Positions 42,822-51,973 of a DNA stretch of 64,000 nt are shown in pieces. A program made the position numbers and the translations under genes. Position 1 is the stretch's first letter, and the number at the start of each line of letters is the position of its first letter. The DNA is from Spirochaetales bacterium (GTDB taxonomy: Bacteria > Spirochaetota > Spirochaetia > DSM-2461), in contig JAKSCK010000039.1 in the NCBI GenBank assembly GCA_022360655.1, positions 34,445-98,444 on the forward strand. Direction: 5' to 3'. The notes under the pieces are model-generated. The model was given only the letters and a program-made list of their open reading frames with translations. It ran no database searches and was not told the origin of the DNA.

Positions 42822-44134
42822 TAAAGCGTCACACCTTGTTCATTCAGAAGGGCCTGAATGGCAATGGGGTTGAGATCACGGAGAGAGCAATCTTTTTGAC
42901 AACTCAATGCAGCGGCGGCTCCAGCACCCTGCCCCACATTGAGACAAATGGGCATCACCCGGTAGTTGGAGTGAGCCATATGGGTTCCTGAAAGATTCCG
43001 TCCAGCCAGAAGAAGTCCCTCCACGTTTTGGGGCAAAATTGATCGGTAGGGGATGGTATAGCCCTTGGTTTGATGAAATTCTTTCTGGTTCCCTGATTCA
43101 TCCAGGCCACTGCCCGACATATTGTGCACATCAAAGTTGAACCAACATTGGGTGGCAATCCAATCTTCAAAAACTTTGGCCTGAAGAATATCGTCTTCCG
43201 TCAGGGTGTAAGCCCCTTCAAAATGGCGTGTTTCCCGAACGCCAATGGCCGCTGCAGCCTGCATCACAAAGGCCTTTTCATAACCTGGGATGTTGGATTT
43301 GATGAATTCCAAAATTTTAGGAATTTGTTGACGACATTCGAGATCAGCCTGAGTCAAATCCTCTGCACTGGTGCCATTCTTCATTAAGGAGTTGGTCATA
43401 TTCACTGTCACCACTCCAGGCATGGAGGACGGGTACAGAAGAACATGGCCGTTGGGACTGGCCAGGTTTTCCCGGCCCAACTGCTGAATGGACGTGCCAT
43501 TAATCAGTATTTCATCATCAAATTCACCAGGGAACACAGCACGTTCAAAATCCACTCCGCCAATTTTGAACATGACGGTCATGGGCTGCATGGCACCATC
43601 GGTTTCGCGTCCCATGTGAAAAGGAACACCGGCAGCGGCAGCAATATCTCCATCACCAGAAGCGTCAATCACAACACGAGCTTTTAATGCTTGTCGACCA
43701 TTCTTGGATTCCACAATGATACCTTTCACTGTGCCATCCTCAACAATGACATCAGAAGCAAAGGTAAAGAGACGCCATTGGGCTCCTGCTTCTTGGAGCA
43801 TTTCCATCATGGCCAATTTTGTTTTTTCAGGGTGAATGATATTAAAACTCTTGAGAACTTTATCGCCAAAGTAATTAAAGTCTTGACTGGTGTCTTTGGC
43901 CCTCTCACGAAGTTCATCCAAAATGGGACCAAAGGTATTACCGGTCCAATGGCTCATGAGCCCCATGGTGGCAACACCGCCAAGTCCCCCACTTTGCTCT
44001 ATCAAGAGGGTACGGACTCCTGCCCGAGCAGCAGCACATGCGGCACCAAAACCGGCAGGCCCCCCCCCAACAACAATAACATCGTAGCAACCTGCAATGG
44101 GAATATCCCGGGAGGGTTCATTGTACATATCCAT
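42821..44134 (-). CDS. FAD-dependent oxidoreductase
   Basis: 437 aa. Dinucleotide-binding motif VIVVGGGPAGFGAACAAARAG near residues 18-38, followed by LLIEQSGGLGGVATMG; a second FAD segment is ARVVIDASGDGDIAAAAGVPF and a C-terminal one LLLAGRNLSGTHMAHSNYRVMP. This is the FAD_oxidored family (fumarate reductase-like, PF12831), often near sugar catabolic and sulfatase genes. Reaction unknown; oxidation of a sugar-derived hydroxyl is possible. It lies 76 bp downstream of dctM in the same direction, and AGGAG precedes its ATG. Confidence 0.85.
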   Translation of the reverse strand: MDMYNEPSRDIPIAGCYDVIVVGGGPAGFGAACAAARAGVRTLLIEQSGGLGGVATMGLMSHWTGNTFGPILDELRERAKDTSQDFNYFGDKVLKSFNIIHPEKTKLAMMEMLQEAGAQWRLFTFASDVIVEDGTVKGIIVESKNGRQALKARVVIDASGDGDIAAAAGVPFHMGRETDGAMQPMTVMFKIGGVDFERAVFPGEFDDEILINGTSIQQLGRENLASPNGHVLLYPSSMPGVVTVNMTNSLMKNGTSAEDLTQADLECRQQIPKILEFIKSNIPGYEKAFVMQAAAAIGVRETRHFEGAYTLTEDDILQAKVFEDWIATQCWFNFDVHNMSGSGLDESGNQKEFHQTKGYTIPYRSILPQNVEGLLLAGRNLSGTHMAHSNYRVMPICLNVGQGAGAAAALSCQKDCSLRDLNPIAIQALLNEQGVTL

Positions 44135-44210
44135 AACTCACTCAGCTCCTGTTATGTATCAGAATTTCAGCTTAGGGCTGGTCTCCCAGCCCCAAAAGAA
44201 GCCTTCCGTT

Positions 44211-45494
44211 TTATCGGAAGAGATAATTTGGTAACCCCATAGAGATTTGAGGAACATAGGTAATCAAAATCAAAAAGATGATGAGTGGGATGTAGAAGGG
44301 GAGTAAGGCCTTCAGAAGCGGTTTCAGTTTAACCTTGGCCACATCCATCATCACAAAAAGTAAAACTCCAAAGGGAGGAGTGATTGTTCCCAAGAGAAGG
44401 TTAATCACCATGATGATTCCTAGATGAACTGGGCTCACACCCAAGGTTCCCATCAAAGGAACCAAGACGGGAACGGAAACCAAAAGAATGGCGGTGGACT
44501 CCATGATGCATCCCAAGACAAGAAGGATGACATTCATGATGATGAGCACAATCCAGGTCTGATCACCAAAAATCATCAGGGCTTCAGCCAGCATGGCCGG
44601 AACCTGTTTGATGGCAAGAATTCCACTAAAGGGCACAGCCATAGCCATGATGGAAGTGAGAATTCCACAAGTGATGACGGTGTTGTAAACAGCTCGCATG
44701 AATCGTTTGAAGGTGAGTTCCCGATAACATATCCCCAAAATGATGGCGTAAACACAGACTATGGCCCCCAACTCTGTGGGAGTGGCAAAGCCCAAAAACA
44801 GTCCCGCCAAAAGAATGATGGGAGCCATCAGGGAAAAGAAAGCTCCCTTGAAACTGATGAGCACTTCTTTAAAGGGCACCTTGGGTTCTTTGGGAGCCAC
44901 AATCAGCTTTGTTTTGGCCAAAACCCAAATGGTGAACATCAAGAAGAAGGCCATCACAAGACCGGGAATGATTCCTGCGAGAAACAATTCTGGAACAGAT
45001 ACATCAGCCAAAACGGCATACACAATCATCATGCAGCTGGGGGGAATGATGGGTCCAATGATGGATGAAGCTGCGGTGATGGCTGCACTGAATTCAGCTG
45101 TGAATCCCACTTTTTTCATTTCACGGATTTCAATAGCACCTAATCCAGCAGCATCAGCCTGAGCCACACCAGACATTCCGGCAAAAATGATGCTGGAAAC
45201 AACATTCACATGTCCCAGTCCCCCATCAATGTGTCCCACCGTTTTTTGGGCAAAACCAAAAATCCGTCCAGCAATACCAGCAGTATTGAGGAGGTTTCCT
45301 GCAAGAATGAAGAGAGGAATGGCCAAGAGCACAAAGCTTTCTAAACCAGAGGCAATTCGTCCCGCCACCAGATAAAAGGGAATGGAACCATCAAGCATGA
45401 TGTAAAGGAAACTGCTCAGAGGCATGGCAATGAGAACGGGAACCTCAAGAAAAATCAGAACAAAAAGAATTATAATCAACCAGATGATGCTCAC
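44211..45494 (-). CDS. dctM: TRAP transporter large permease (DctM)
   Basis: 427 aa with about 11-12 hydrophobic helices. Family landmarks: the start WLIIILFVLIFLEVPVLIAMPLS, the GIAGRIFGFAQKTVG loop, GVAQADAAGLGAIEIREMKKVGF and the IIGPIIPPSCMMIVYA segment. It is the main membrane unit of a sodium-driven, binding-protein-dependent importer of organic acids or sugars. Its start overlaps dctQ by 4 bp. Confidence 0.97.
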   Translation of the reverse strand: MSIIWLIIILFVLIFLEVPVLIAMPLSSFLYIMLDGSIPFYLVAGRIASGLESFVLLAIPLFILAGNLLNTAGIAGRIFGFAQKTVGHIDGGLGHVNVVSSIIFAGMSGVAQADAAGLGAIEIREMKKVGFTAEFSAAITAASSIIGPIIPPSCMMIVYAVLADVSVPELFLAGIIPGLVMAFFLMFTIWVLAKTKLIVAPKEPKVPFKEVLISFKGAFFSLMAPIILLAGLFLGFATPTELGAIVCVYAIILGICYRELTFKRFMRAVYNTVITCGILTSIMAMAVPFSGILAIKQVPAMLAEALMIFGDQTWIVLIIMNVILLVLGCIMESTAILLVSVPVLVPLMGTLGVSPVHLGIIMVINLLLGTITPPFGVLLFVMMDVAKVKLKPLLKALLPFYIPLIIFLILITYVPQISMGLPNYLFR

Positions 45495-46051
45495 AGCTCA
45501 ATCTCCTCTTCTTCAATGAAGTGAGAATCCATGATGGGTTCCAATTTGGTCCCAGTAAATGTCCCATAAATGCCAGCAAGGCTATAATAAAAAGCAGTGA
45601 TCACCGTCATGAGCATGCAGATTCGCAGGGGAAGAGAAAAAAACCAGGAACGAGGCAATTTGATGGGTAAGGCCACGGTTGTGGACATATTTTCCATCTG
45701 CATGGTTCGTCCAATCTCTTTATAGAGAACTGCCGCAAGAGCAAAAATGAGGCAGTAAATAATCACACGAAAAATACTTTGCAATTTTGCCGGAAAGGCA
45801 GAAACAAAGGATTGAATGGTAATGTGACGCATCAGTTTGAAAGCAATGCTGGTTCCTGTGAAGGTGAGCCAAACAAAGGCATAAACCGCCAATTCATCGG
45901 TCCATGCAATGGGCTCATTAAAGAGAGAGCGCATCACAACCTGAACAGTTATACAAAGCAGAATACCCAGCAAAAATAGGCATCCCATATACAGTTCAAC
46001 TTTCCCCACAACCGCTAATGCGCTGCGGAATTTATCCAAAAAGGATTTCAC
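45491..46051 (-). CDS. dctQ: TRAP transporter small permease (DctQ)
   Basis: 186 aa with four helices; start is GTG with AAGGAG upstream. DctQ landmarks: MGCLFLLGILLCITVQVVMRSLFNEPIAWTDELAVYAFVWLTFTG, the conserved region between helix 1 and helix 2. It partners DctM in the membrane. A GC-rich hairpin (46070-46096) separates it from dctP, and it overlaps dctM by 4 bp. Confidence 0.95.
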   Translation of the reverse strand: MKSFLDKFRSALAVVGKVELYMGCLFLLGILLCITVQVVMRSLFNEPIAWTDELAVYAFVWLTFTGTSIAFKLMRHITIQSFVSAFPAKLQSIFRVIIYCLIFALAAVLYKEIGRTMQMENMSTTVALPIKLPRSWFFSLPLRICMLMTVITAFYYSLAGIYGTFTGTKLEPIMDSHFIEEEEIEL

Positions 46052-46069
46052 GGGTACTCCTTAGAAATA

Positions 46070-46096
46070 CCGCCCGAACGAACAATGCTCGGGCGG
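46070..46096 (-). other. GC-rich hairpin between dctP and dctQ
   Basis: CCGCCCGA (46070-46077) pairs with TCGGGCGG (46089-46096) in the gap downstream of dctP. No T tract. It probably stabilises dctP mRNA or attenuates transcription so that binding protein exceeds permease, the same arrangement as the hairpin after the ABC binding protein gene. Confidence 0.6.
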
Positions 46097-46165
46097 CATA
46101 AGCGTTAAGCAATCATTCAATGTATGAATTTGGTGTTGCTCAGTAAAAACAGGGGATTTGAGAAA

Positions 46166-47149
46166 CTACTTCAGAGTCTGAATCTCAGCCCAGAGTCCTT
46201 TACTCCACACACCAGCTGCTTCCATGGCCTTAACTTCTTTGATGCTCTTTTCAATAAAAGCCGCTTTGTCAATCTCAGACACAATGGCGCCTTCTTCCAC
46301 CATCACAGCAAGAGCTTCTGCGGTTTCTTTTTCGGACTGCTCACTGGCCCATGCCAGGGCTTCACGAGAGGCCTCTTCAATCACCTTTTTCTGTGCATCA
46401 TCCAGATTCTGCCAGCTCTGATCATTGATGGAGATGAAGAAACCAGACATCACATGCTCTGTCTTGGTGATATAAGGTGCAGCATTGTGGAAGCGCTGAA
46501 CCAATGCACCGGGGATATCGGCTTCAATTCCATCCACAACACCTGTCTTCAAAGACAGGAAGGCCTCAGACCAAGCCACCTGAGTGGGTTTTGTTCCAAG
46601 GGCTTCCCATAAACGAACATAGGATTCCAAACGAGGAACACGCATTTTCAGATTCTGAATGTCATCAATGGACTGAACAGGTTCACGGGTATAAAGCATG
46701 CGAGGAAGGTCTACAGAGGAACCCAGAATGCGAACATTGGTTTTCTCTAAAACCTGGTCTGTCAGCCCCTTGTAAACATCACTATCAAAGAAGGTCTGCA
46801 TGTGAGCCTTATTCTCAAAAGTAAAACCCCAAGACATCACATTGAAATCCTGAACAAAGGGACCAAACCAAAGAGGGCGATCATAAGCAATGTCCACGCT
46901 TCCTTCCATGTGCTGTTCCATCACCTGATTCATGTCACCAAGAGATTGGCCCACAATCAGATTAATTTTCACCACACCAGATTCATTGACAATGTCTGCA
47001 AATTTTTGACCCATCTTGGAAATGAGGGATTCTGGCGGATTCGAACTGGCCATAATCAATTCATCTGTACCAGCTTCACCCTGTCCATTTGCCATGACAG
47101 GAAGAACCAAACACAACGCAAGAACGCCAAGAGCAAAAATCCTTTTCAT
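46166..47149 (-). CDS. dctP: TRAP transporter substrate-binding protein (DctP)
   Basis: 327 aa. Signal peptide MKRIFALGVLALCLVLPVMANGQ with a strong AAGGAG site before the ATG. Mature DctP landmarks: ASSNPPESLISKMGQKFADIVNE, a ligand-carboxylate arginine in NLKMRVPRLESYVRLWEALGT, and the helix VVDGIEADIPGAL. It binds a carboxylate or related anionic ligand in the periplasm. The same ANG-x-x-E signal peptide end as the ABC binding proteins is seen. Confidence 0.95.
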   Translation of the reverse strand: MKRIFALGVLALCLVLPVMANGQGEAGTDELIMASSNPPESLISKMGQKFADIVNESGVVKINLIVGQSLGDMNQVMEQHMEGSVDIAYDRPLWFGPFVQDFNVMSWGFTFENKAHMQTFFDSDVYKGLTDQVLEKTNVRILGSSVDLPRMLYTREPVQSIDDIQNLKMRVPRLESYVRLWEALGTKPTQVAWSEAFLSLKTGVVDGIEADIPGALVQRFHNAAPYITKTEHVMSGFFISINDQSWQNLDDAQKKVIEEASREALAWASEQSEKETAEALAVMVEEGAIVSEIDKAAFIEKSIKEVKAMEAAGVWSKGLWAEIQTLK

Positions 47150-47368
47150 AGAAATCTCCTTTTCAGAGCCTCATGAAGCTTGCGGCTTCAAGGGACCGAA
47201 TATCCGATTAAGTTGGTAATGGGATGCAAACGGAATCATTCCGTTCTTCCAAAAGAAGGAAAGAAATGCGGTCTTTGATGGCGAAGAACCATGTTCTCAC
47301 GCCATCAGAAAACCACAAGAACGGTTGTTTGAGAGTCAGAAGAGAAAAGTCCAACTCTCATAACAGCC

Positions 47369-48109
47369 TTAATCCATGTATAAACCGCCGTTGATGTTGA
47401 CGATTTCTCCATTGATGTAGGAAGCACGATCAGATGAGAGGAACACCACCAAGTCTGCAATTTCAGTGGGATCCGCCATACGATTGGCAGGAACCATGTC
47501 TGTGATGCGCTTTCGGGCTTCTTCGGAATGCTGTTTGATCATTTCAGTCGCCACAGGACCAGGGGCCACGGCATTCACATTCACACCAATAGGCGCCACC
47601 TCAAAAGCCAGAGCCTTTGTGATTCCTGCAACGGCATGCTTACTTGTGGTGTAAGTGGCGTTGTCACCAAAAAGAGTGGGGCGTTTTGAAGCAAAGGAAG
47701 CCAAGTTCACCACAGCACCTTTTGTTTTCTCAATTTCTGGTAGAAAAATTCGGCTCAAATGAAAAACCGCATCCTGGTTTACACCCATGACAAAACTCCA
47801 GTCCTCTTCACTGACTTTGTCATAGTGTCCGCCGCGAGAAACGCCTGCGCAATTGATTAATACATCAACGGTTCCAAAAGCCTCAAGAGTTGCGGATAAA
47901 AGTTTTTTTCTATCCTCTTCATTGGTGATATCTGCCACAAGAGACTGGGCTTTATCCCCATAGACTTGTGCCACTTCATTCACTTTTTCTGACATATCAG
48001 TCAAAAAAAGATTGGCACCTTCATCATAAAAACCTTGTGCAATGGCTCCACCAATTCCACCACTCGCACCCGTAATAACAACCGTTTTATTTTCTAAGCC
48101 AAGATTCAT
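47369..48109 (-). CDS. Short-chain dehydrogenase/reductase
   Basis: 246 aa, classical SDR size. Cofactor motif TGASGGIGGA (residues 14-23); catalytic Asn111, Ser138, Tyr153 and Lys157 (YTTSK). The C-terminal INGEIVNINGGLYMD is typical of FabG-like sugar or hydroxyacid dehydrogenases. AAGGAGA precedes the ATG. It is the first gene of the TRAP operon, so it probably oxidises the imported sugar acid or polyol. A 219 bp gap to dctP contains only a weak hairpin (TGAGAGT/ACTCTCA, 47330-47360). Confidence 0.92.
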   Translation of the reverse strand: MNLGLENKTVVITGASGGIGGAIAQGFYDEGANLFLTDMSEKVNEVAQVYGDKAQSLVADITNEEDRKKLLSATLEAFGTVDVLINCAGVSRGGHYDKVSEEDWSFVMGVNQDAVFHLSRIFLPEIEKTKGAVVNLASFASKRPTLFGDNATYTTSKHAVAGITKALAFEVAPIGVNVNAVAPGPVATEMIKQHSEEARKRITDMVPANRMADPTEIADLVVFLSSDRASYINGEIVNINGGLYMD

Positions 48110-48188
48110 ATGAAATCTCCTTATAAGCAGATTTTTCAGGCATACTTTTCACAATTTTGGTTGCGTGTGCGCCCACACAGCCTCAAGG

Positions 48189-48217
48189 AAAGTACCATAG
48201 GGACTATGAGCTGTCAA
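48189..48217 (-). promoter_or_regulatory. Sigma-70-type promoter of the SDR-TRAP operon
   Basis: On the minus strand TTGACA (48217-48212) and TACTTT (48194-48189) are separated by 17 bases, about 80 bp upstream of the SDR start. The palindrome at 48254-48265 lies just upstream of the -35 box, a position suited to an activator or repressor. Confidence 0.6.
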
Positions 48218-48253
48218 ATTAATTCGTATTATTTCTATTTGATTCTGTGGTAT

Positions 48254-48265
48254 ACAATTAATTGT
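48254..48265. promoter_or_regulatory. Perfect palindrome ACAATTAATTGT, candidate operator
   Basis: A 12 bp perfect palindrome lies in the 48110-48655 gap between the SDR start and the lipoprotein stop, 37 bp upstream of the promoter -35 box. The gap is AT-rich; apart from this site and the promoter nothing else was seen in it. Confidence 0.4.
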
Positions 48266-48655
48266 GGATTTTCTATTTCTGCATTATTTTTTTTGTAATT
48301 TTCTATGAAGAGAGGTCCATCATCTCATCCAATACTTTTGTAAAAATATCCTCTTCGCCCTGATTCAGAGCTTAGGAATTTCAATAAACTTTTGATTTCT
48401 TATAATTTCTATAACTTGTCCAAGAGTGTTCTTCCTTGCAACAAAATGATGAGAAAAAGCTTAAGTTGATGTGTTTGCATTGATTCTTCTACGGAAGTAA
48501 CAATGGATGGAAATTCTTCTTAACCATTCGAAACACAATGCACTGAATTTCGTTACATAGAAGGGATGATATGCATGGGATTAAGTCCTTACAGAATTCA
48601 ATAGGACAATTTCTTTTAGTTTTCAGTATGACCAATATCTGTATGGATTTAAAAC

Positions 48656-49876
48656 TTAAAAGCTTTGTTGCGACCCCTGTGGGATTTCAGAAATTTGGAA
48701 AATGCTAATGCCATGCTCTGCAGAACTCGCCACAAAAACAAAGACCTCTTTATCCAAAACCAAGGCCTCAATCCCTACTGGTTCTTGAAGAAGAAATTGC
48801 ATCCCATCCCCATCATCAATGTTCACCACATTGGTCAAGGATCCCTGAGGCCCCACTTCAAAGAGACTCAATCCATCATCTCTTCGACCCGTTGCAATCA
48901 GGTACAGTTTTTTTTCATAACGAACCGTATGGAGTTGAGCGACTCCTGCAATATTATACCCATCATCATCTTGCAGATGCTCGAGTCCCTCAAGGCTTCC
49001 ATCCCCTTTGAGATGAAACACATTGATGCCATTCTCCCCCTCCCCTGCCAGGAAAATCAGAAACTGGCCTCCCCATTTTTTGGCCACTATGCTTTTGGGA
49101 TTTTGAAGTAAATACTGCGCACCCATGGAATCTCGGAGATGAAATCGGCTGGTGAGTGAGCCATCATCCGCTACGTCAAAAACTGTCACACCAGCCTCTT
49201 CCCCACCACCAACAAGAAGAAAGAGTGTTCCATCCACTTCAACCAAACACAAGGGCATGGCCCCATCCAGTGCATAAAGAGGATCATCTCCATCCTGTCT
49301 ATGATGTCTTGCTACCAAACGACCATTGGCAAGAATCTCAAAAACACTCACACCATCATCATTGGCACTGGAAACAAAGACAAAGCTTTTCCCACCCCTT
49401 TCCGTACTCACTAAGGTCTGCGGAGAACGGAGATGAACCGTTGCATCATCACCAACCACATCCACCAGTTCTAAAGAAATATTGGGTTTCAATTCAAAAG
49501 AATTCAGAGCATTCTCATCCCTACCAGCCACAATGAGAAAAGTCTTCTCATCTTTATGAATCATCACCATTGGACCAGCACCCTCAAGAGCATAACGAGG
49601 GTCTTCCTCATCATGGATGTTTAATCGACTGGCTAATGTGCCATCTTTTTGAATCTCAAAAACGCTGAACCCATCATCACCAGGCCCTGATGCCAGTAAA
49701 AGGTTACGTTCTCTCACCTGAGTGACAAGAAGATGCTCGGTATTTTTTAGATGAAAATACACCGAATCCTCCACATTAGCGCTATTTCTCAGCGCCAATA
49801 CCACGGGAGGAACAGAAAGGGTTTCTTCACAACCTGCAAAGAGCACAAGGACCGTCAACCAAAGAGATGCTTTCAT
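48656..49876 (-). CDS. Seven-repeat beta-propeller lipoprotein
   Basis: 406 aa with GAGG before the ATG. N-terminus MKASLWLTVLVLFAGCEE has a lipobox cysteine at about residue 16. The rest is seven repeats of about 50 residues with the consensus GxDDGxSVFEIxxDGSL, then an acidic loop (for example DEEDPRYAL, DGDDPLYAL, DGDGMQFLL). This is the pattern of a seven-bladed propeller of the lactonase (PF10282) type. The acidic loops could bind calcium. Binding or enzymatic function unknown. The last blade is closed by the C-terminal GISIFQI strand. Confidence 0.75.
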   Translation of the reverse strand: MKASLWLTVLVLFAGCEETLSVPPVVLALRNSANVEDSVYFHLKNTEHLLVTQVRERNLLLASGPGDDGFSVFEIQKDGTLASRLNIHDEEDPRYALEGAGPMVMIHKDEKTFLIVAGRDENALNSFELKPNISLELVDVVGDDATVHLRSPQTLVSTERGGKSFVFVSSANDDGVSVFEILANGRLVARHHRQDGDDPLYALDGAMPLCLVEVDGTLFLLVGGGEEAGVTVFDVADDGSLTSRFHLRDSMGAQYLLQNPKSIVAKKWGGQFLIFLAGEGENGINVFHLKGDGSLEGLEHLQDDDGYNIAGVAQLHTVRYEKKLYLIATGRRDDGLSLFEVGPQGSLTNVVNIDDGDGMQFLLQEPVGIEALVLDKEVFVFVASSAEHGISIFQISEIPQGSQQSF

Positions 49877-50331
49877 ACGAACCTCAGATGAAGAACAAAG
49901 AGGTGATGCACAGGTTCAGCTCACCGTTATCTCAGCACCCCGCATTACCAATGCAGAAAGATGATTCACCCATCATCGTCATCCCAAAGTGATGAAAAGG
50001 AATGCTAATTCATACCTCTTTTGAATATGACCATTTTACAAACATTTAAAAGAAATCCAAGAGAACGACTGACAGAAAATGCTCACTAGTCTCATCAAGA
50101 CTCTTGCCTCCAATGAATCCTTGCTCCACCCATCCAATGTTGTTCCAACGTCTCTCCTTAAAAAAGAATAGAGACGCTCGCTGCCGATCATATTCCTTAG
50201 AAATCAGTGGAATTTCATGTCATGAACCGCACAATGAGACTCCACTCTTACCGCTTTGGATGAAATGGATGGACAGAGTGGAACCATGATTCCCTCTCCT
50301 TGCAGAATATGAGCATTTTCAAGGGCTTGAA
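49877..50331. other. Intergenic region without recognised gene
   Basis: About 455 bp between divergent genes. Short open frames here lack ribosome sites and protein-like composition. Only the promoter for the downstream dehydrogenase (starting at 50332) was recognised. Confidence 0.5.
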
Positions 50332-50368
50332 TTGACAACTCATATTTTTGATACTATTTTTGTAGTAT
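50332..50368 (+). promoter_or_regulatory. Promoter and dyad upstream of LdhA-like gene
   Basis: TTGACA (50332-50337) and TATTTT (50355-50360) are separated by 17 bp. An inverted repeat ATACTA (50351-50356)/TAGTAT (50363-50368) overlaps the -10 region, a natural repressor position. GGAGG follows at 50379, eight bases before the ATG. Confidence 0.5.
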
Positions 50369-50391
50369 ATAATTTTTTGGAGGACACCCGC

Positions 50392-51390
50392 ATGAAGCTT
50401 GCCGTCTTTAGTACCAAAAAATGGGTGAAGGAATCCTTTTCCCGGGTGGACACAGCTCCCCTCGAAATTGTTTATTTCGAAGCAGCACTCAATGAAGAAA
50501 CCGCTTTACTCGCCAGAGACAATGATGCCGTCTGTGTCTTTGTCAATGATGTGGTGAATGCCGCTGTGCTCCGAGAACTGGCCGCAGGTGGTGTCAAAAC
50601 TGTGGCTCTTCGCTGTGCCGGGTTCAACAATGTGGATTTGAAGGCCGCTGAGGAGATGGGAATATCTGTTTGCCGTGTTCCCGCCTATTCCCCTTACGCT
50701 GTGGCCGAACATGCTCTTGGACTCATCATGAGCCTCAACCGAAAATACCATCGAGCCTACTCCCGAGTACGAGAAGGAAATTTTTCTCTTGATGGCCTCA
50801 TGGGCTTTGACCTGCATGGAAAAACTGTCGGTGTCATTGGAACTGGAAAGATTGGCCGTGTGTTTATTGATATTCTTTCAGGATTTGGAGTGAACATCTT
50901 GGCCTATGATGCCTATCCATCCCCTGAAGCCAAGGCTAAGGGTGTTCAGTATGTGTCTTTGGAACGACTTTACCGAGAGAGTGACATCATTTCTCTCCAC
51001 TGCCCTCTCACTCATGAAACCTATCATCTCATCAACAGTTTTGCCATTGAAACCATGAAAGATGGTGTCATGCTCATCAACACAAGCCGAGGTCCTCTCA
51101 TCGATACAGCTGCCGTAATCGGCGGTTTGAAGTCAGGGAAAATTGGTTCTGTTGGATTAGATGTGTATGAAGAAGAAGGGGACTTGTTTTTTGAAGATCT
51201 TTCTGACGAAGTGATTCAGGATGACACATTTGTTCGACTTCAAACCTTCCCCAATGTTCTCATCACCAGTCATCAAGCCTTCTTCACCAAGGAAGCTGTG
51301 GACAACATACGTGACACAACCTTCAATAACCTGAGAGCTCTTGCTCAAGGAGAAGAGTTGCCCAACAAAGTGTCTTGGGAGAAAGGCTAA
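50392..51390 (+). CDS. D-lactate dehydrogenase-like 2-hydroxyacid dehydrogenase
   Basis: 332 aa from the ATG at 50392 (GGAGG upstream); the frame runs back to a TTG that is the -35 box. NAD motif VIGTGKIGRVF near residue 150. Catalytic Arg in MLINTSRGPLID, Glu in GLDVYEEEGDLFF and His in ITSHQAFFT. The sequence RVPAYSPYAVAEHALGL and the VYEEE segment are typical of fermentative D-lactate dehydrogenase (LdhA) rather than glycerate dehydrogenase. It reduces pyruvate to D-lactate. Monocistronic: promoter upstream and terminator downstream. Confidence 0.92.
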   Translation: MKLAVFSTKKWVKESFSRVDTAPLEIVYFEAALNEETALLARDNDAVCVFVNDVVNAAVLRELAAGGVKTVALRCAGFNNVDLKAAEEMGISVCRVPAYSPYAVAEHALGLIMSLNRKYHRAYSRVREGNFSLDGLMGFDLHGKTVGVIGTGKIGRVFIDILSGFGVNILAYDAYPSPEAKAKGVQYVSLERLYRESDIISLHCPLTHETYHLINSFAIETMKDGVMLINTSRGPLIDTAAVIGGLKSGKIGSVGLDVYEEEGDLFFEDLSDEVIQDDTFVRLQTFPNVLITSHQAFFTKEAVDNIRDTTFNNLRALAQGEELPNKVSWEKG

Positions 51391-51395
51391 GGTCG

Positions 51396-51420
51396 ACCCC
51401 GCCATTGGCGGGGTGTTTTG
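51396..51420. terminator. Terminator between LdhA-like and msrC-like genes
   Basis: ACCCCGCC (51396-51403) pairs with GGCGGGGT (51407-51414) around ATT and is followed by GTTTT. It lies between convergent genes and probably acts mainly rightward. The stem sequence resembles the terminator at 12887. Confidence 0.85.
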
Positions 51421-51425
51421 GGCCT

Positions 51426-51917
51426 TTAATGAGTATCCTGTAGGAGCTGACTCAATTTTTGAGCAAAATGTTGGAGTGCTTCTTGATCGGCCTGAGAGAA
51501 TCGTCCTGGAGTAGGACTATCGATGTCCAACACTCCATACACCTCTCCCCTCACCAGAATCGGAATCACCAATTCAGAACGAGAGGCCGCATCACAGGCA
51601 ATATGCCCCGGAAAGGCCAACACATCATCAATGCGTTGAACCTCACGGCTGCTTACAGCCTTCCCACAAACCCCGCGTGATGGTGGAATCCGAATGCATG
51701 CTGGCAATCCCTGAAAGGGTCCTACCACCAATTCTTCATCAGATGAATTCCATAAATAGAAACCAGTCCAATTCACATCATCCAAGCTCCAATGCAACAA
51801 AGCACAGGCATTAGAAAGCAAGGCAATAGAATCAGAATCTCGAAAGGCATCAAGGGCTAAGAGCAATGAAGGCAAATCCTTCTGCCAATCCCCACTCTTG
51901 AGAAAAGGTTGGAACAT
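51426..51917 (-). CDS. msrC: Free methionine-(R)-sulfoxide reductase (GAF domain)
   Basis: 163 aa, one GAF domain. The three family cysteines are present with the known spacing: Cys74 and Cys84 in LPACIRIPPSRGVCGKAV, Cys108 in PGHIACDAASRSE. WTGFYLW and VYGVLDIDSP complete the signature. It reduces free Met-(R)-sulfoxide with thioredoxin as electron donor. No clear ribosome site precedes the ATG. Convergent with the LdhA-like gene. Confidence 0.93.
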   Translation of the reverse strand: MFQPFLKSGDWQKDLPSLLLALDAFRDSDSIALLSNACALLHWSLDDVNWTGFYLWNSSDEELVVGPFQGLPACIRIPPSRGVCGKAVSSREVQRIDDVLAFPGHIACDAASRSELVIPILVRGEVYGVLDIDSPTPGRFSQADQEALQHFAQKLSQLLQDTH

Positions 51918-51973
51918 AACCGGAGAATAACCATCCAGAAAGGCTAAGAATAGCCCTGGCGTAAAGAATCGTC

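Noticed and set aside
50332..50392. TTG at 50332 as start of the D-lactate dehydrogenase
   Set aside because: It is the -35 box of the promoter; the ATG at 50392 has GGAGG and matches the family N-terminus.
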